DNA of 64,000 bases from Thermovirga lienii DSM 17291 (GCA_000233775.1 CP003096.1:1266501-1330500); one strand, 5' to 3'. Shown: positions 1 through 8,738, numbered from the stretch's first letter. The notes: generated from the letters alone by a model not told the origin. Numbers and translations are program-made.

Positions 1-400
1 TAACCCTGCCTCCAGAAACTACCTTTAAGAAATATCCCACATCAGGCAGCAAACACCACCCCATATAACTATAAGTATGGGGCTCATCAGGCCTTTTGCC
101 ACGCTCTACCACTTCTAATATCACGTTTTCGCCTAACCTCAGCTTGGAACCTATCTTTATTAAGGAGGGGCAATCCAATTTGATTCGCAGGTTCTCAGCC
201 AAAGAACCTGGAGGGAATTTTATTTTGGCCCTGTCCTCTGCCACTGCAACATCTGATGACAACAAAAGGCTGACTTCTCTGCCTTTTGTTCCCAAGTGAC
301 AATCTCCTTCTATCCCACCTGGCAAGAACAAAGCTTCACTTACAGGCTCCTTTGGTTTATCCTTAAAGGCACCTATACATATAGCTTCGACGATTCCCAA
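1..400 (-). CDS. MOSC-domain protein, C-terminus beyond the window
   Basis: Reading the minus strand from 400 gives an open frame that runs off the left edge (133 residues visible). The text fits the MOSC (MOCO sulfurase C-terminal) fold: a GDCHLGTKGREVSLL segment, a PPGSLAENLRI segment, an IGSKLRLGE segment, and a GYFLKVVSGG segment at the edge. Stand-alone MOSC proteins are usually about 140-150 residues, so nearly all of it is here. The family is linked to sulfur handling and the molybdenum/tungsten cofactor; the exact role of small MOSC proteins is not settled. I chose a TTG start at 400 because a G-rich ribosome site (GGGGGGCG) lies just upstream and the family's N-terminus is short. A cofactor role would fit the tungsten-type aldehyde oxidoreductase at 13.6 kb, but that link is inference. 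Confidence 0.75.
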   Translation of the reverse strand, partial: MGIVEAICIGAFKDKPKEPVSEALFLPGGIEGDCHLGTKGREVSLLLSSDVAVAEDRAKIKFPPGSLAENLRIKLDCPSLIKIGSKLRLGENVILEVVERGKRPDEPHTYSYMGWCLLPDVGYFLKVVSGGRV

Positions 401-509
401 AATTACGCCCCCCTACCCCGAGGATACATTATACAACACATGGGAAGGTTGCGTCTCATTTTTTTGCCTCCGTCCCACAAAATTTTAGTTCGAAGGTATT
501 TTTTCGAAA

Positions 510-518
510 TTTTACGTG
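510..518. repeat. Target-site duplication of IS256-family copy 1 (left copy)
   Basis: TTTTACGTG at 510-518 is repeated directly at 1915-1923, immediately outside the two ends of the element at 519-1914. Eight or nine base pairs is the duplication expected for the IS256 family; the ninth base may be a chance match, because the other copy shows eight. Confidence 0.9.
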
Positions 519-1914
519 GGTCAAGTCCAAATTTGTGTGTAAATTCCCTCTGGCAGATAAGATCACCCCGTTTTAAGCTACATTTACCTGGGTATCGGCA
601 TTATTCACCTCCTTCTGCTGTTTTTCTGTGTTAGCCTTCCACTCCCAATACTCTGCCATATCAAAGTAGCGCTTTCCTGTGGTCCACACCTCGTCGATCT
701 CTACAAGCACTGCTCCGATCAGTCTCACAGCCGACTCCTCGTTAGGGAAGATTCGGATCACCCGCTCCCGCCGGCGGATCTCCTGGTTGAGCCGCTCGAC
801 TCCATTGGTGGTGCGCAGCCGCTTCCGGTAGCGCCCTGGTAGTGCCATCACCGCCATTGCGTCCTCGAAACCAGCTTCAAGTCGCTCTACCGCCTTTGGC
901 GCCCGGGCGCCAAAGGCCTCTATCGTTTCGTTCAGCAACCGCCTGGCCGTCTCCATATCCGGCGCGTCGAAGATCAACCGCAGTCGCCCGTGCAGGTCGC
1001 CCTGGAGGCTCTTAGGACAGGCGTCCAGGATGTTCCGGATAAAGTGGGTCTGGCACCGCTGCCATGTCGCTCCTTGGAAGTGGGTTTCTATCGCATTGAT
1101 CAAGCCCTTGTGATCATCCGAAACAACCAAGTCCACTCCCTTGAGACCGCGCTCCTTGAGCCGGCCGAAGAACTCCGACCAAGCAGCCTCTGATTCGCTA
1201 TCCCCGAGCATAAGCCCTAAAATCTCCCGGTATCCCTCCCGGTTGATCCCTGTAGCGAGAAGTACGCTTGAAAGCCGTACCCGGCCGCCTTTACGCACCC
1301 GGATGACAATGGCATCTACCAGGAGAAATGGGTATTCCTGGCTGCTCAAATCTCGCTCGTTCCACTCCTTTACGATGTCGTCCAGTCTTTTGCACAGGCT
1401 GGATACGGTGGATTTGGAGAACTCCGTGCCGCATAGTTCATCAACAACCGCCCTTACCTTCCTGGTGGATACGCCGTTCACGACCATCTCGACCATGGCC
1501 AGCAAGAGCGCCTGCTCGCTCCGCTGGTACCGCTCGAAAAGCTCCGTGGAGAAGTGCCCGCTCCGGAGACGGGGAACCATAAGCGTAAGTTCTCCTACGC
1601 GAGACTTGAGCAGCTTATCCCGATACCCGTTGCGGTACCCCTGCCGCTCTTCGGTACGTTCGTATGGCTTGGCCCTGAGTTGTTCGGTAGCCTGAGCATC
1701 GAGTATCTGATTCACGATGTTCTCCACCAACCGAGCCAATCCATCATCCCGAATAAATAATCCTTGCAAGAGATCACAGTCTACGGTAACCTGGTAGTGA
1801 GCCATCTTTTCTCCCTCCTGATGATTAAGATTAAGCTACTTCTTATCTACCAGAGGGAGGGGTGGCTCTCCTGCTTCAAGCCATCAATTTTACACCATCA
1901 TAATGGACACTACT
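519..1914 (-). mobile_element. IS256-family insertion sequence, copy 1 (1396 bp)
   Basis: The element's ends were found by comparing it with the second copy at 8747-10142: the sequence is shared from GGTCAAGTCC at 519 to GGACACTACT at 1914, and both flanks differ outside these points. The two ends form imperfect inverted repeats of about 27 bp (both contain GTCC a few bases in and GTAAA further in). A direct duplication (TTTTACGTG) flanks it. It carries one transposase gene. It is visibly richer in G+C than its surroundings, so it comes from a different background. It sits between the divergent MOSC gene and the small gene at 1966, with its end about 50 bp from that gene's start codon, so it may have separated that gene from part of its promoter. 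Confidence 0.95.
573..1805 (-). CDS. IS256-family (mutator-type) transposase, copy 1
   Basis: A 410-residue DDE transposase of the IS256/MULE 'Transposase_mut' family, normal in length. The catalytic triad can be placed at Asp164 (LLVDAIVIRV), Asp230 (DLVVSDDHKG) and Glu337 (TTNGVERLNQE). The family's C/H pair lies between the second Asp and the Glu (WQRCQTHFIRN). A clear ribosome site (AGGAGGG) precedes the ATG at 1805. The protein is the same as that of the copy at 8801-10033, which suggests recent transposition within this genome and an intact enzyme. It cuts and pastes or copies the element through its terminal repeats. Confidence 0.96.
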   Translation of the reverse strand: MAHYQVTVDCDLLQGLFIRDDGLARLVENIVNQILDAQATEQLRAKPYERTEERQGYRNGYRDKLLKSRVGELTLMVPRLRSGHFSTELFERYQRSEQALLLAMVEMVVNGVSTRKVRAVVDELCGTEFSKSTVSSLCKRLDDIVKEWNERDLSSQEYPFLLVDAIVIRVRKGGRVRLSSVLLATGINREGYREILGLMLGDSESEAAWSEFFGRLKERGLKGVDLVVSDDHKGLINAIETHFQGATWQRCQTHFIRNILDACPKSLQGDLHGRLRLIFDAPDMETARRLLNETIEAFGARAPKAVERLEAGFEDAMAVMALPGRYRKRLRTTNGVERLNQEIRRRERVIRIFPNEESAVRLIGAVLVEIDEVWTTGKRYFDMAEYWEWKANTEKQQKEVNNADTQVNVA

Positions 1915-1965
1915 TTTTACGTGATATTAGGAAATATTTTAAACCTACTCGAAAGGTGAAGCTAC

Positions 1966-2496
1966 ATGAAAAAAAAGATAATTATCTCTCTAGCGTTGAT
2001 ACCTTTTATCCTTATTGGGTTTAGATTCATAAGCACATATCAAAGTCCTAAAACCCCAGACATATTTACGCTGCTTTCCCAGTGGAACATAGCTCCCCTT
2101 AAAAATATCAATGAAGTGATCTGGAGAGGTACAAAGGTGAACTTAGGTAATGATGGAATATCGCTCCATGGGGCAGAAGGAGAAAATTTGCCTATGGGAA
2201 TCAAGAAGATAATTGTAAGGCCCTTGGGAACCCCTTATATACAATCCATCGAAGTCATCTTCGAAGGAATCACGAAGGAAAGAATAGAAGCAATTTTGAG
2301 AAACATGAGGGATAGCTCGCACCGCTTTCAAGAGGTATTGTCCCAAGATGGACTTTGGATATTCCTTGATATCGCCTTTGAAGAACAGGAATTGATTTAC
2401 TATGTTTTATCTAAACAGAACGGAACCCTCTCTTTAGCGATTTTTACAGAAACGGCAAACAATCACTTCAAAAAAGAACAAGGGGTGGCTCATTAG
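1966..2496 (+). CDS. Hypothetical exported or membrane-anchored protein (176 aa)
   Basis: I do not recognise this family. The protein starts with MKKKIIISLALIPFILIGF, a Lys-rich start followed by a single hydrophobic stretch, so it is probably exported or anchored in the membrane with the rest outside. The remaining 150 residues look soluble and mixed alpha/beta, with no cysteines and no recognisable motif. The ATG at 1966 has a ribosome site (GAAAGGTGA) at the right distance. It is transcribed away from the MOSC gene. The IS256 copy 1 end lies only about 50 bp upstream, so its native promoter may be displaced. Its stop codon falls in the loop of the terminator hairpin at 2481-2506. Confidence 0.7.
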   Translation: MKKKIIISLALIPFILIGFRFISTYQSPKTPDIFTLLSQWNIAPLKNINEVIWRGTKVNLGNDGISLHGAEGENLPMGIKKIIVRPLGTPYIQSIEVIFEGITKERIEAILRNMRDSSHRFQEVLSQDGLWIFLDIAFEEQELIYYVLSKQNGTLSLAIFTETANNHFKKEQGVAH

Positions 2497-2506
2497 GGCC
2501 ACCCCT
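2481..2506 (-). terminator. Rho-independent terminator for the M20/symporter operon
   Basis: AGGGGTGGC (2481-2489) pairs perfectly with GCCACCCCT (2498-2506). On the minus strand the hairpin is followed by a T-rich run (positions 2480 down to 2467), as expected after the M20 gene that stops at 2531. On the plus strand it overlaps the stop of the 176-aa gene and is followed by only a few weak bases, so it mainly serves the minus strand. Confidence 0.75.
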
Positions 2507-2530
2507 AAAACTTTCAGAGACTTGCACTAT

Positions 2531-3724
2531 TCAGTTCTTTCTTCTGAAAAAATCCCAAGCAATTGCCGACAGGAGAGCACTGCCCAACGGGAGCACGTCA
2601 TCATCCACGTCATATTCAGGATGATGCTGAGGATTAACCGTACCTTTCGCCTCATTATAAGTTCCCAAGAACATAAAGGTTCCTGGGATCCTTTCCAGGT
2701 AAAGGCCCATGTCTTCTGCCCCCATCGTAGGCACCACTTCTCTAACGTTCTCATCTCCAAGAAGGGCCCTAGCGACTTCAGCGGCCCTCTCCGTGAAAGC
2801 CTTGTCGTTTACAGTAGGAGGCAGAACATTTTTGTATTTGAATTCTGATTTACAACGCATAGCGTCGCTTATACCTTTTATGATTCTTTCCATTCTCTCA
2901 GGTATAGTGCTCCTGACCTCCTGATTGAACGTTCTAACCGTTCCTTCCATGAAAGCTTTGTCAGGAATTATGTTGAAGGTGGTACCAGATTCGATATGGG
3001 CACAAGTAACGACGACAGCCTCAAGAGGGTCTATTTCTCTGCTTACTATTGTCTGAAGAGCCCCAACCATGGCCGATGCTGCAACTATGGGATCAAAGGC
3101 CAAATGAGGAACAGCTCCGTGCCCACCTTTTCCATGAACAACGCACTCCCATTCGTCGGCCGATGCCATGAATGGCCCAGCCTTATAGCCGACTATCCCA
3201 GCAGGTAAAGAGCTCCAGATGTGCAACCCAGCGATGGCGTCTACCCCTTCAAGTACACCCTCCTCTATCATGGCCCTGGCGCCACTTTTGTGTGGCGATT
3301 CCTCAGAAGGCTGGAAGATGAACCTAATACGTCCAGGAAGTTCGTTTTCCATGGATTTGAGAACTTGCGCTGCACCAAGAAGCATGGCGATGTGGGAATC
3401 ATGCCCGCAAGCATGCATTACACCATCGTTTTTTGAGCGATACGGCGGATTCCCCTGTTCCTGCATAGGCAAAGCATCTATGTCAGCCCTAAGGGCAATG
3501 CATGGCCCTTTCTTTTGAGGATTCAAGTCCGCCACTACACCGGTTTCGACTCCAGCAGTTCCGACCCTTAAATTTTGAAAGCCCATCTTCTCAAGGTAGT
3601 TTTTTATGCGCTTGGTAGTTTCAAACTCCTGGAATGAAACTTCCGGGTTTGCGTGAAACTCATGCCTCCATGCAGTTATCTGCTCCCTATGCTCCCATGC
3701 AATGTTTTTGATCCTTTCAAGCAT
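2531..3724 (-). CDS. M20 family metallo-amidohydrolase / peptidase
   Basis: A 397-residue member of peptidase family M20 (M20D: hippurate hydrolase, N-acyl-amino-acid or indole-acetyl-amino-acid amidohydrolase type). These cytoplasmic enzymes use a two-metal centre to split amide bonds of N-acylated amino acids or small peptides. Visible metal ligands: the HACGHDSH segment near residue 100, the EES segment near 138, and GLHIW near 165; the dimerisation-domain motif GGHGA follows near 196, and a final His lies in NPQHHPEY near the C-terminus. The start at 3724 has an excellent ribosome site (AGGAGGGG); an upstream in-frame Met would lie inside the symporter gene. It sits 4 bp after the sodium:solute symporter, so the pair probably imports and hydrolyses the same compound. 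The substrate is not known. Confidence 0.92.
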   Translation of the reverse strand: MLERIKNIAWEHREQITAWRHEFHANPEVSFQEFETTKRIKNYLEKMGFQNLRVGTAGVETGVVADLNPQKKGPCIALRADIDALPMQEQGNPPYRSKNDGVMHACGHDSHIAMLLGAAQVLKSMENELPGRIRFIFQPSEESPHKSGARAMIEEGVLEGVDAIAGLHIWSSLPAGIVGYKAGPFMASADEWECVVHGKGGHGAVPHLAFDPIVAASAMVGALQTIVSREIDPLEAVVVTCAHIESGTTFNIIPDKAFMEGTVRTFNQEVRSTIPERMERIIKGISDAMRCKSEFKYKNVLPPTVNDKAFTERAAEVARALLGDENVREVVPTMGAEDMGLYLERIPGTFMFLGTYNEAKGTVNPQHHPEYDVDDDVLPLGSALLSAIAWDFFRRKN

Positions 3725-3728
3725 GGTA

Positions 3729-5207
3729 TTAATTCCCCTCCTGCATGGACAGAGCCTTCTCAAAACGCTCCAATCTGGATGGCTCCACATTCTTGGTGAA
3801 GGAGCTAACCACAAGCACAACGATGAAGTTCAAAATCAGCCCCACGAAACCTGGCTGCAAGTTCAATGGTGTTTTCACCCCACCAAACTGGAAGAAGAAC
3901 AACGCGGCCAAACCGACAATTATTCCCGAGATAACCCCAGCTTTGGTGGGTTTTTTGGTAAATACACCCAGAACCACTCCAGGGAAGAACTGGGTTATGC
4001 CCGAGTAACCGACTATCAAGAGGCTCACCAACATGGAGGGCGCCAAAAACGCAAAGGCAACTGCTACTGCAGTAAAGACAGGAACCAGCAATCGTCCTAC
4101 CTTGGCCACCTGAATATCTTCCATGTGAGGCATGAAGCCTTTCTGAAGAATGTTTCTAGCCGTCAGGTTCGCCGCCGTCAAGATCAATGCAGATGAAGTA
4201 GATATTGATGCAGCAAGCCCACCAGCTCCCAATAAACCGACAACCCAAGCAGGCATACTGTCAAGAAGAGCAACGAACATGGCCTGATCAGGCTTGGCTA
4301 TCTTCGCACCGAAAGCAGGGTCCAAACCAGCCTTTGCAGCTACTGCAAAACCTGTGATTATAACCGGAACCATTGCCAGCTGATATAGGGGCAGTATGGT
4401 TGCATTCCTTCGTACAACCTTCTCGCTTTTAGCACTATAGGTAGCCATGAAAATGTGCGGCCACATCCAGAAACCCAATCCAGACAGCAAGGCAGTGGAC
4501 GTGTACCAGAAGATTCCGTTTCCAGCAGTATCGGGAAGAGTTAGATGGGTTGGCTTGAGCTGATGTAAGGTTTCGAACATGCTCTGCACACCACCAAAAT
4601 AGTGACGAGAGACCAAGAACCCAACACTTACCATACCGAAAAGCATTATGATGGCCTGAAGGAAATTGGTCCACCCAATTCCCCTGAGACCTGAAATATA
4701 AACAAATATGACCGCCGCTATGAAACTTATTATGACTGCAGTTTGCCAGGAAATAGCCCCACCCGAGGCAAGCTGCACTATCATGCCTGAACCCATTATC
4801 TGAAGCTGCAAGTAGGGTATTATGAAAATGACTCCCACCATAGCGACGAGGACACCCAAAAATTTGCTGTCGTATCTATCTTCGAGGAAATCTGGTTGGC
4901 TGACATAATTCATAGTTTTACCAAGTCTATTTATCCTTGGACCAAGGAAGAAATAGATTCCATAAGCTATAGAGCCATAGGCAAGAGCATATACTATGCT
5001 TATACCTCGGCTGTAAGCCCAGCCGGCAAGCCCCAAGAACGCAAAGGAACTATAAATCTCTGCCGCAGCGGTAGTATAGAAGAGAACCAAGCCAAAGGAA
5101 CGACCTGCTACAAAGTATTCTTCCATGCTGAAGACCCTGTTCCTTCCAGCCATTATACCTACGATCGTGGTTACAAGGAGCCAACCAAAAATGATAGTGA
5201 GCGTTAT
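3729..5207 (-). CDS. Sodium:solute symporter (SSF family), probable AUA start
   Basis: A multi-pass inner-membrane transporter of the sodium:solute symporter family (pantothenate/proline/sialate type), about 13 hydrophobic segments. The first canonical start, ATG at 5153, would remove the first membrane helix: 18 in-frame codons before it encode TLTIIFGWLLVTTIVGI, a good first SSF helix. No ATG, GTG or TTG lies in that extension. An ATA codon at 5207-5205 overlaps the stop of the upstream DUF3311 gene as ATAA, the same coupled geometry as the common ATGA overlap. I therefore place the start at 5207; a sequencing error is the alternative. DUF3311 small proteins are often found directly before SSF transporters. 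It likely imports the substrate of the following M20 enzyme. Confidence 0.85.
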   Translation of the reverse strand: MTLTIIFGWLLVTTIVGIMAGRNRVFSMEEYFVAGRSFGLVLFYTTAAAEIYSSFAFLGLAGWAYSRGISIVYALAYGSIAYGIYFFLGPRINRLGKTMNYVSQPDFLEDRYDSKFLGVLVAMVGVIFIIPYLQLQIMGSGMIVQLASGGAISWQTAVIISFIAAVIFVYISGLRGIGWTNFLQAIIMLFGMVSVGFLVSRHYFGGVQSMFETLHQLKPTHLTLPDTAGNGIFWYTSTALLSGLGFWMWPHIFMATYSAKSEKVVRRNATILPLYQLAMVPVIITGFAVAAKAGLDPAFGAKIAKPDQAMFVALLDSMPAWVVGLLGAGGLAASISTSSALILTAANLTARNILQKGFMPHMEDIQVAKVGRLLVPVFTAVAVAFAFLAPSMLVSLLIVGYSGITQFFPGVVLGVFTKKPTKAGVISGIIVGLAALFFFQFGGVKTPLNLQPGFVGLILNFIVVLVVSSFTKNVEPSRLERFEKALSMQEGN

Positions 5208-5422
5208 GGTCTTTTCGTATCATTCCTTTCCGTTGTTTTGTAGGCAAGAGTCATCAGAATGAAAGTCACAAACACCATAAAGGACTGCCAAAAGAGAAGA
5301 AAGGGCATACCAAGAACGTAAGGTTCAACCCTGTTCGCCCATATGGTGACGGGCGGCATGAAACCTAATATCGCCAGAATCAAAAACACCAAAGCTTTTT
5401 TCTCGCCTTTAGTAAGGCCCAT
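5204..5422 (-). CDS. DUF3311 small membrane protein (72 aa)
   Basis: A 72-residue protein with two hydrophobic segments (ALVFLILAILGFMPPVTIW and FLLFWQSFMVFVTFILMTL), matching the DUF3311 family by size, topology and position directly before a sodium:solute symporter. It is probably a small partner subunit of the transporter in the cytoplasmic membrane; the function is not established. The ATG at 5422 has a strong ribosome site (GGGAGGTG). Its stop overlaps the proposed AUA start of the symporter by 4 bp, so the two are translationally coupled. The operon promoter is at 5470-5498. Confidence 0.85.
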   Translation of the reverse strand: MGLTKGEKKALVFLILAILGFMPPVTIWANRVEPYVLGMPFLLFWQSFMVFVTFILMTLAYKTTERNDTKRP

Positions 5423-5469
5423 TTACACACACCTCCCGATATCTATGAATAAGGATTTATTAGCAATGT

Positions 5470-5498
5470 AGTATACATAGCTGTGACCCAGCAGTCAA
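5470..5498 (-). promoter_or_regulatory. Sigma-70-type promoter of the DUF3311/symporter/M20 operon
   Basis: On the minus strand TTGACT (5498-5493) is separated by exactly 17 bp from TATACT (5475-5470), about 48 bp before the DUF3311 start codon. The -35 box overlaps a small dyad (AGCAGT...ACTGCT, 5491-5509 region) that could be an operator, which is speculative. Confidence 0.7.
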
Positions 5499-5621
5499 CA
5501 AAACTGCTAATCAGAAAATTTTAGGAACTTGTAACTGTTTATATGGATTTATATGAAGGGGGTCTAACCATTGTATTAATCGGCAAAAAACAAACAAAGG
5601 GAGGTCAATTTGCAGCAGCCG

Positions 5622-6692
5622 TTAAAACCATCTCTTTCTTTTGAAATATAGCACCATACAGATGCTGATAAAGACCATGACTATTAACACCAAAGGATAT
5701 CCCCATTTCCAATCCAGTTCTGGCATGTACTTGAAATTCATCCCGTATATCCCAGCAATGAAGGTAAGAGGAATGAAGATAGTTGCAATCATGGTCAAAA
5801 CCTTCATAACCTCGTTCATCTTGTTGCTCAAGCTTGAAAGAAAAACGTCCAGTAAACCACTTGCCATCTCTCTATAGGTCTCCACTATGTCTATTATCTC
5901 AACTGTATGATCGTATACATCTCTAAAATAAACTGCGCAGGGCTTTATCATATCCGAATCTCCCTTGTAGAGGACTCCCAAAACTTCCCTCAATGGCCAT
6001 ATTGATTTTCTAAGCTCAATAAGCTCTCTCTTAAGATTATGAATGTTACCCACAATTTCATAGGATGGATCTGTGATAACCAGCTCCTCAAATTCTTCTA
6101 CCCTTTCCCCCAATTTCTCAAGAACGGCAAAGTAGTTGTCTACCACGGAATCAATCAATAAATAGGCAAGATAGCAAGCCTTCTCTTTTCTTACTATGCC
6201 TTTGTTATTCCTAATCCTGTCCCTTATGCCCTCGAACACATCGCCTTCTCTTTCTTGAAATGTAACAACGTAATTGCTGCCCCATATGAGGCTGACTTGT
6301 TCGGATTCCACTCCAACGCCATTGTCGTCTGCATATGTCAGCATCTTTAAAATGACAAAAATGTAATCATCGAAATATTCTGCTTTGGGACGGTGATTTA
6401 CATTGAGGACATCCTCAAGAACAAGCAGATGTATACCGCAAAGATCCCTAAGCTTGCGGAACAATTCTTCACTATCACTAAGTCCCACTACGTCCACCCA
6501 ATAAACTGTACCGCTATCTGGAGAAAAATCCCAGTCGTCAAGGCTTGAAAGCTCTTTTTCCTTGTAGGACTCCTCATCGAACTCGAATACTCTTATCCTG
6601 GGCTTTACGTCTTTGTTGTCTCCAGTGTATATCAATGTGCCAGGAGGTGTTCCTATTTTTTGAGTTAGTTTTCCTTTTCTTTTCTTCCTCAA
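5622..6692 (-). CDS. corA: CorA family magnesium/cobalt transporter
   Basis: A CorA-type divalent cation channel of the inner membrane. The signature YGMNF lies at the end of the first C-terminal membrane helix (IATIFIPLTFIAGIYGMNF), followed by MPEL in the periplasmic loop and a second helix (YPLVLIVMVFISICMVLYF), then a basic KRKRWF tail. The long N-terminal cytoplasmic part (about 290 residues) forms the metal-sensing funnel. Length is normal at about 356 residues. A GTG at 6698 is possible, but the ribosome site (AGGGGTGG) is better spaced for the TTG at 6692. It stands alone, reading the same way as the symporter operon but with a separate promoter region between. Confidence 0.95.
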   Translation of the reverse strand: MRKKRKGKLTQKIGTPPGTLIYTGDNKDVKPRIRVFEFDEESYKEKELSSLDDWDFSPDSGTVYWVDVVGLSDSEELFRKLRDLCGIHLLVLEDVLNVNHRPKAEYFDDYIFVILKMLTYADDNGVGVESEQVSLIWGSNYVVTFQEREGDVFEGIRDRIRNNKGIVRKEKACYLAYLLIDSVVDNYFAVLEKLGERVEEFEELVITDPSYEIVGNIHNLKRELIELRKSIWPLREVLGVLYKGDSDMIKPCAVYFRDVYDHTVEIIDIVETYREMASGLLDVFLSSLSNKMNEVMKVLTMIATIFIPLTFIAGIYGMNFKYMPELDWKWGYPLVLIVMVFISICMVLYFKRKRWF

Positions 6693-6698
6693 GAGCAC

Positions 6699-7377
6699 CC
6701 ACCCCTGTACTTACCTCTACTTTGTTTAATGTTTATTGTCGAGTATTGTTGAGGCCTTACCAAAGCCAAAGGATTCACTTACACAACAATGTGGGGTTTA
6801 TAAACCGACATCGCCATGAAACGCTTTAATTTGCCATACAACACACACCCAAAATTTCTATTGGGATCAAGAAAGGCTTCGCTTCTCTCATACAATCATA
6901 AAAGTGAGTCGCAACGGAATAACTCATTCTTTATTTTACACCACAAATCAAAGATTTTGGCTTAAAACTCTTTTTTACGCATATTTAATCCAGACCCAAA
7001 AATTTATCCGTCATTTACCTTCTACATCAAAATAGCACCATTGAAAAGTTCTATTAAACACATACAAAACAGAATCTAATAGAATTAACCGTATTAATGA
7101 TTTCATTAATCGATATGACATATACCTTCCGCAAGCGACCTGTCTAAGAACTATTATATTCCCAGTTGTTTTTCTAAAAAAAAAGCCTATAATAACGCTA
7201 ATATTCCAAGTGGGACTAGAGTTAATTAAAAGCCTCCCCGTCAACTCATAATCCCACTATAAATTATTTATTTGCAACTTATCACAAGCTCCCTTTCTCC
7301 AAACTAAAGAAGTCAAGGCTTATGCGGGGAGGCAAAGGGCATAAAAAACGTCTAAAAACCGAAAGGAGATGCATCAA
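6699..7377. other. AT-rich intergenic region (about 680 bp), no gene seen
   Basis: This gap separates divergent corA (minus) and the ATP-grasp cluster (plus). It is clearly AT-rich, and the short open frames in it have no ribosome site or family resemblance (for example minus 7011-7244). It should contain both promoters, but I see no strong -35/-10 pair. A ribosome site (AAAGGAG, 7362-7368) belongs to the next gene. I see no RNA gene, repeat array or insertion-sequence remnant. Confidence 0.5.
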
Positions 7378-8436
7378 ATGTTGGAAGCTTATGAAGGAGA
7401 AGAGGAAGTACCCCTCCAAAAGGTAAGAAAGGTAGGCATTTCGTTTAATCTCCGCAAAAACGTCCGCCACGACCTTCCTGAAGACATTTATGAAGAATAT
7501 GATTGCATGGAAACTATTAATGCAATTGCAAAAGAGCTGGAGAGTTATGGTTTTGATGTTTGTTTATTGGAACAAGACGCACGCTTTCTAGAAAAAGTCA
7601 ACTTCTACAAACCTGATTTTATTTTCAACATTGCAGAAGGTATAGGAAACACAAGAGGAAGGGAATCTCAGGTTCCATCAATACTAGAGAGTTTAGGCAT
7701 ACCATACTCTGGTTCGGATGGTGTAGCTCTGGCACTAACTCTGGACAAATATCTAACACATAGGTTCTTAGCATATTCAGGAGTACATGTTCCTTCTTTT
7801 TATTTGCTTTCTTATGAAGAAGACTTAGAAATAGCAGATAAGATATTCGAGGCAGGAAGTCTGTATATAGTAAAACCAAGATGGGAGGGCTCTTCCAAAG
7901 GCATATTTCCAGACTCAGTTGTGAACAATGCGGAAGAGCTTAAAGAAAAGGTAAAAATGATTTGGAATAGATATAAAGAGCCCGCACTGGTTGAAGAATT
8001 TCTCCCTGGTGATGAAATAACAGTAGGGCTTGCTGGCAACCATCACCCCAGAATACTGGGCATGATGCGTATAGTTCCTACCACCCCCAAAAATTCACAT
8101 TTTATCTACTCACTCAAACACAAAAGAGATTGGGAAAACCTTGTTAAATACCAAGGCCCAGAAAGTATCGACTCCAAGCTTAGAGAAAAGATAAGCAACA
8201 TCGCCCAAAAAGTCTTTGTTGCTTTGGAGCTTCGAGACATCGCGAGAATAGACTTCCGGCTTGATTCCAATGGGGATCCTCACGTTATAGATGTAAACCC
8301 GCTCCCAGGCCTTTCTCCTTATTACAGCGACCTGATAATCCTGTACAGGATGAGTGGAGGAGAATATCGTGAGATAATAAAGACCATACTGAAAGCAGCA
8401 TTCCTAAGGAATAACCTCTATTGGTGCTGGGGTTAG
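7378..8436 (+). CDS. D-alanine--D-alanine-ligase-like ATP-grasp enzyme A
   Basis: A 352-residue ATP-grasp protein of the D-Ala-D-Ala ligase superfamily, which uses ATP to join a carboxylate to an amine through an acyl-phosphate. Visible landmarks: an N-terminal segment ending LESLGIPYSGSD near residue 105-117 (Ddl-like), an ATP-binding Lys in YIVKPRWEGSSKG near 165, LVEEFLPGDEITVG near 205, and Mg ligands in RIDFRLDSN and IDVNPLPGLSP near 295-315. The last motif replaces the EIN-type motif of true Ddl. The ATG at 7378 is best spaced from the AAAGGAG site; an ATG at 7369 would touch it. It is followed 4 bp later by a paralogue (now broken) and a GNAT gene, so it is more likely a specialised amino-acid or peptide ligase than the cell-wall Ddl. 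The substrate is unknown. Confidence 0.85.
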   Translation: MLEAYEGEEEVPLQKVRKVGISFNLRKNVRHDLPEDIYEEYDCMETINAIAKELESYGFDVCLLEQDARFLEKVNFYKPDFIFNIAEGIGNTRGRESQVPSILESLGIPYSGSDGVALALTLDKYLTHRFLAYSGVHVPSFYLLSYEEDLEIADKIFEAGSLYIVKPRWEGSSKGIFPDSVVNNAEELKEKVKMIWNRYKEPALVEEFLPGDEITVGLAGNHHPRILGMMRIVPTTPKNSHFIYSLKHKRDWENLVKYQGPESIDSKLREKISNIAQKVFVALELRDIARIDFRLDSNGDPHVIDVNPLPGLSPYYSDLIILYRMSGGEYREIIKTILKAAFLRNNLYWCWG

Positions 8437-8738
8437 ACACATGAACACTCTAGATCAACCTATACTGATAACTACCAGCAAAGAGGAAACCTGTAGGGCG
8501 GATATGGATGATATTCTGAGGTGCAGTAAATCCATAATGGAAGCTTTGTCTTCCCATGGATATCGTGTTGAAATTTTAAATATCACCCCCAGCGATTTTT
8601 GGAATCTTCATGGATTGGTAAGCAGAATTAGAGATACAAGGCCCATTTGCATATTCAACCTTTTTGAAGGATTTAGCAACAATCCAAATTTAGAAAGCAA
8701 GTTTGCTAAAATTCTAGAAACACTCGGTATCCCTTTCA

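Noticed and set aside
1141-1695. Long plus-strand open frames inside the transposase (also 9369-9923)
   Set aside because: They lie antisense to the transposase, repeat in both copies, have no ribosome site and arise from the high G+C of the element.
7011-7244. Small minus-strand open frame in the AT-rich gap
   Set aside because: No ribosome site, no family likeness, and composition like the surrounding noncoding DNA.
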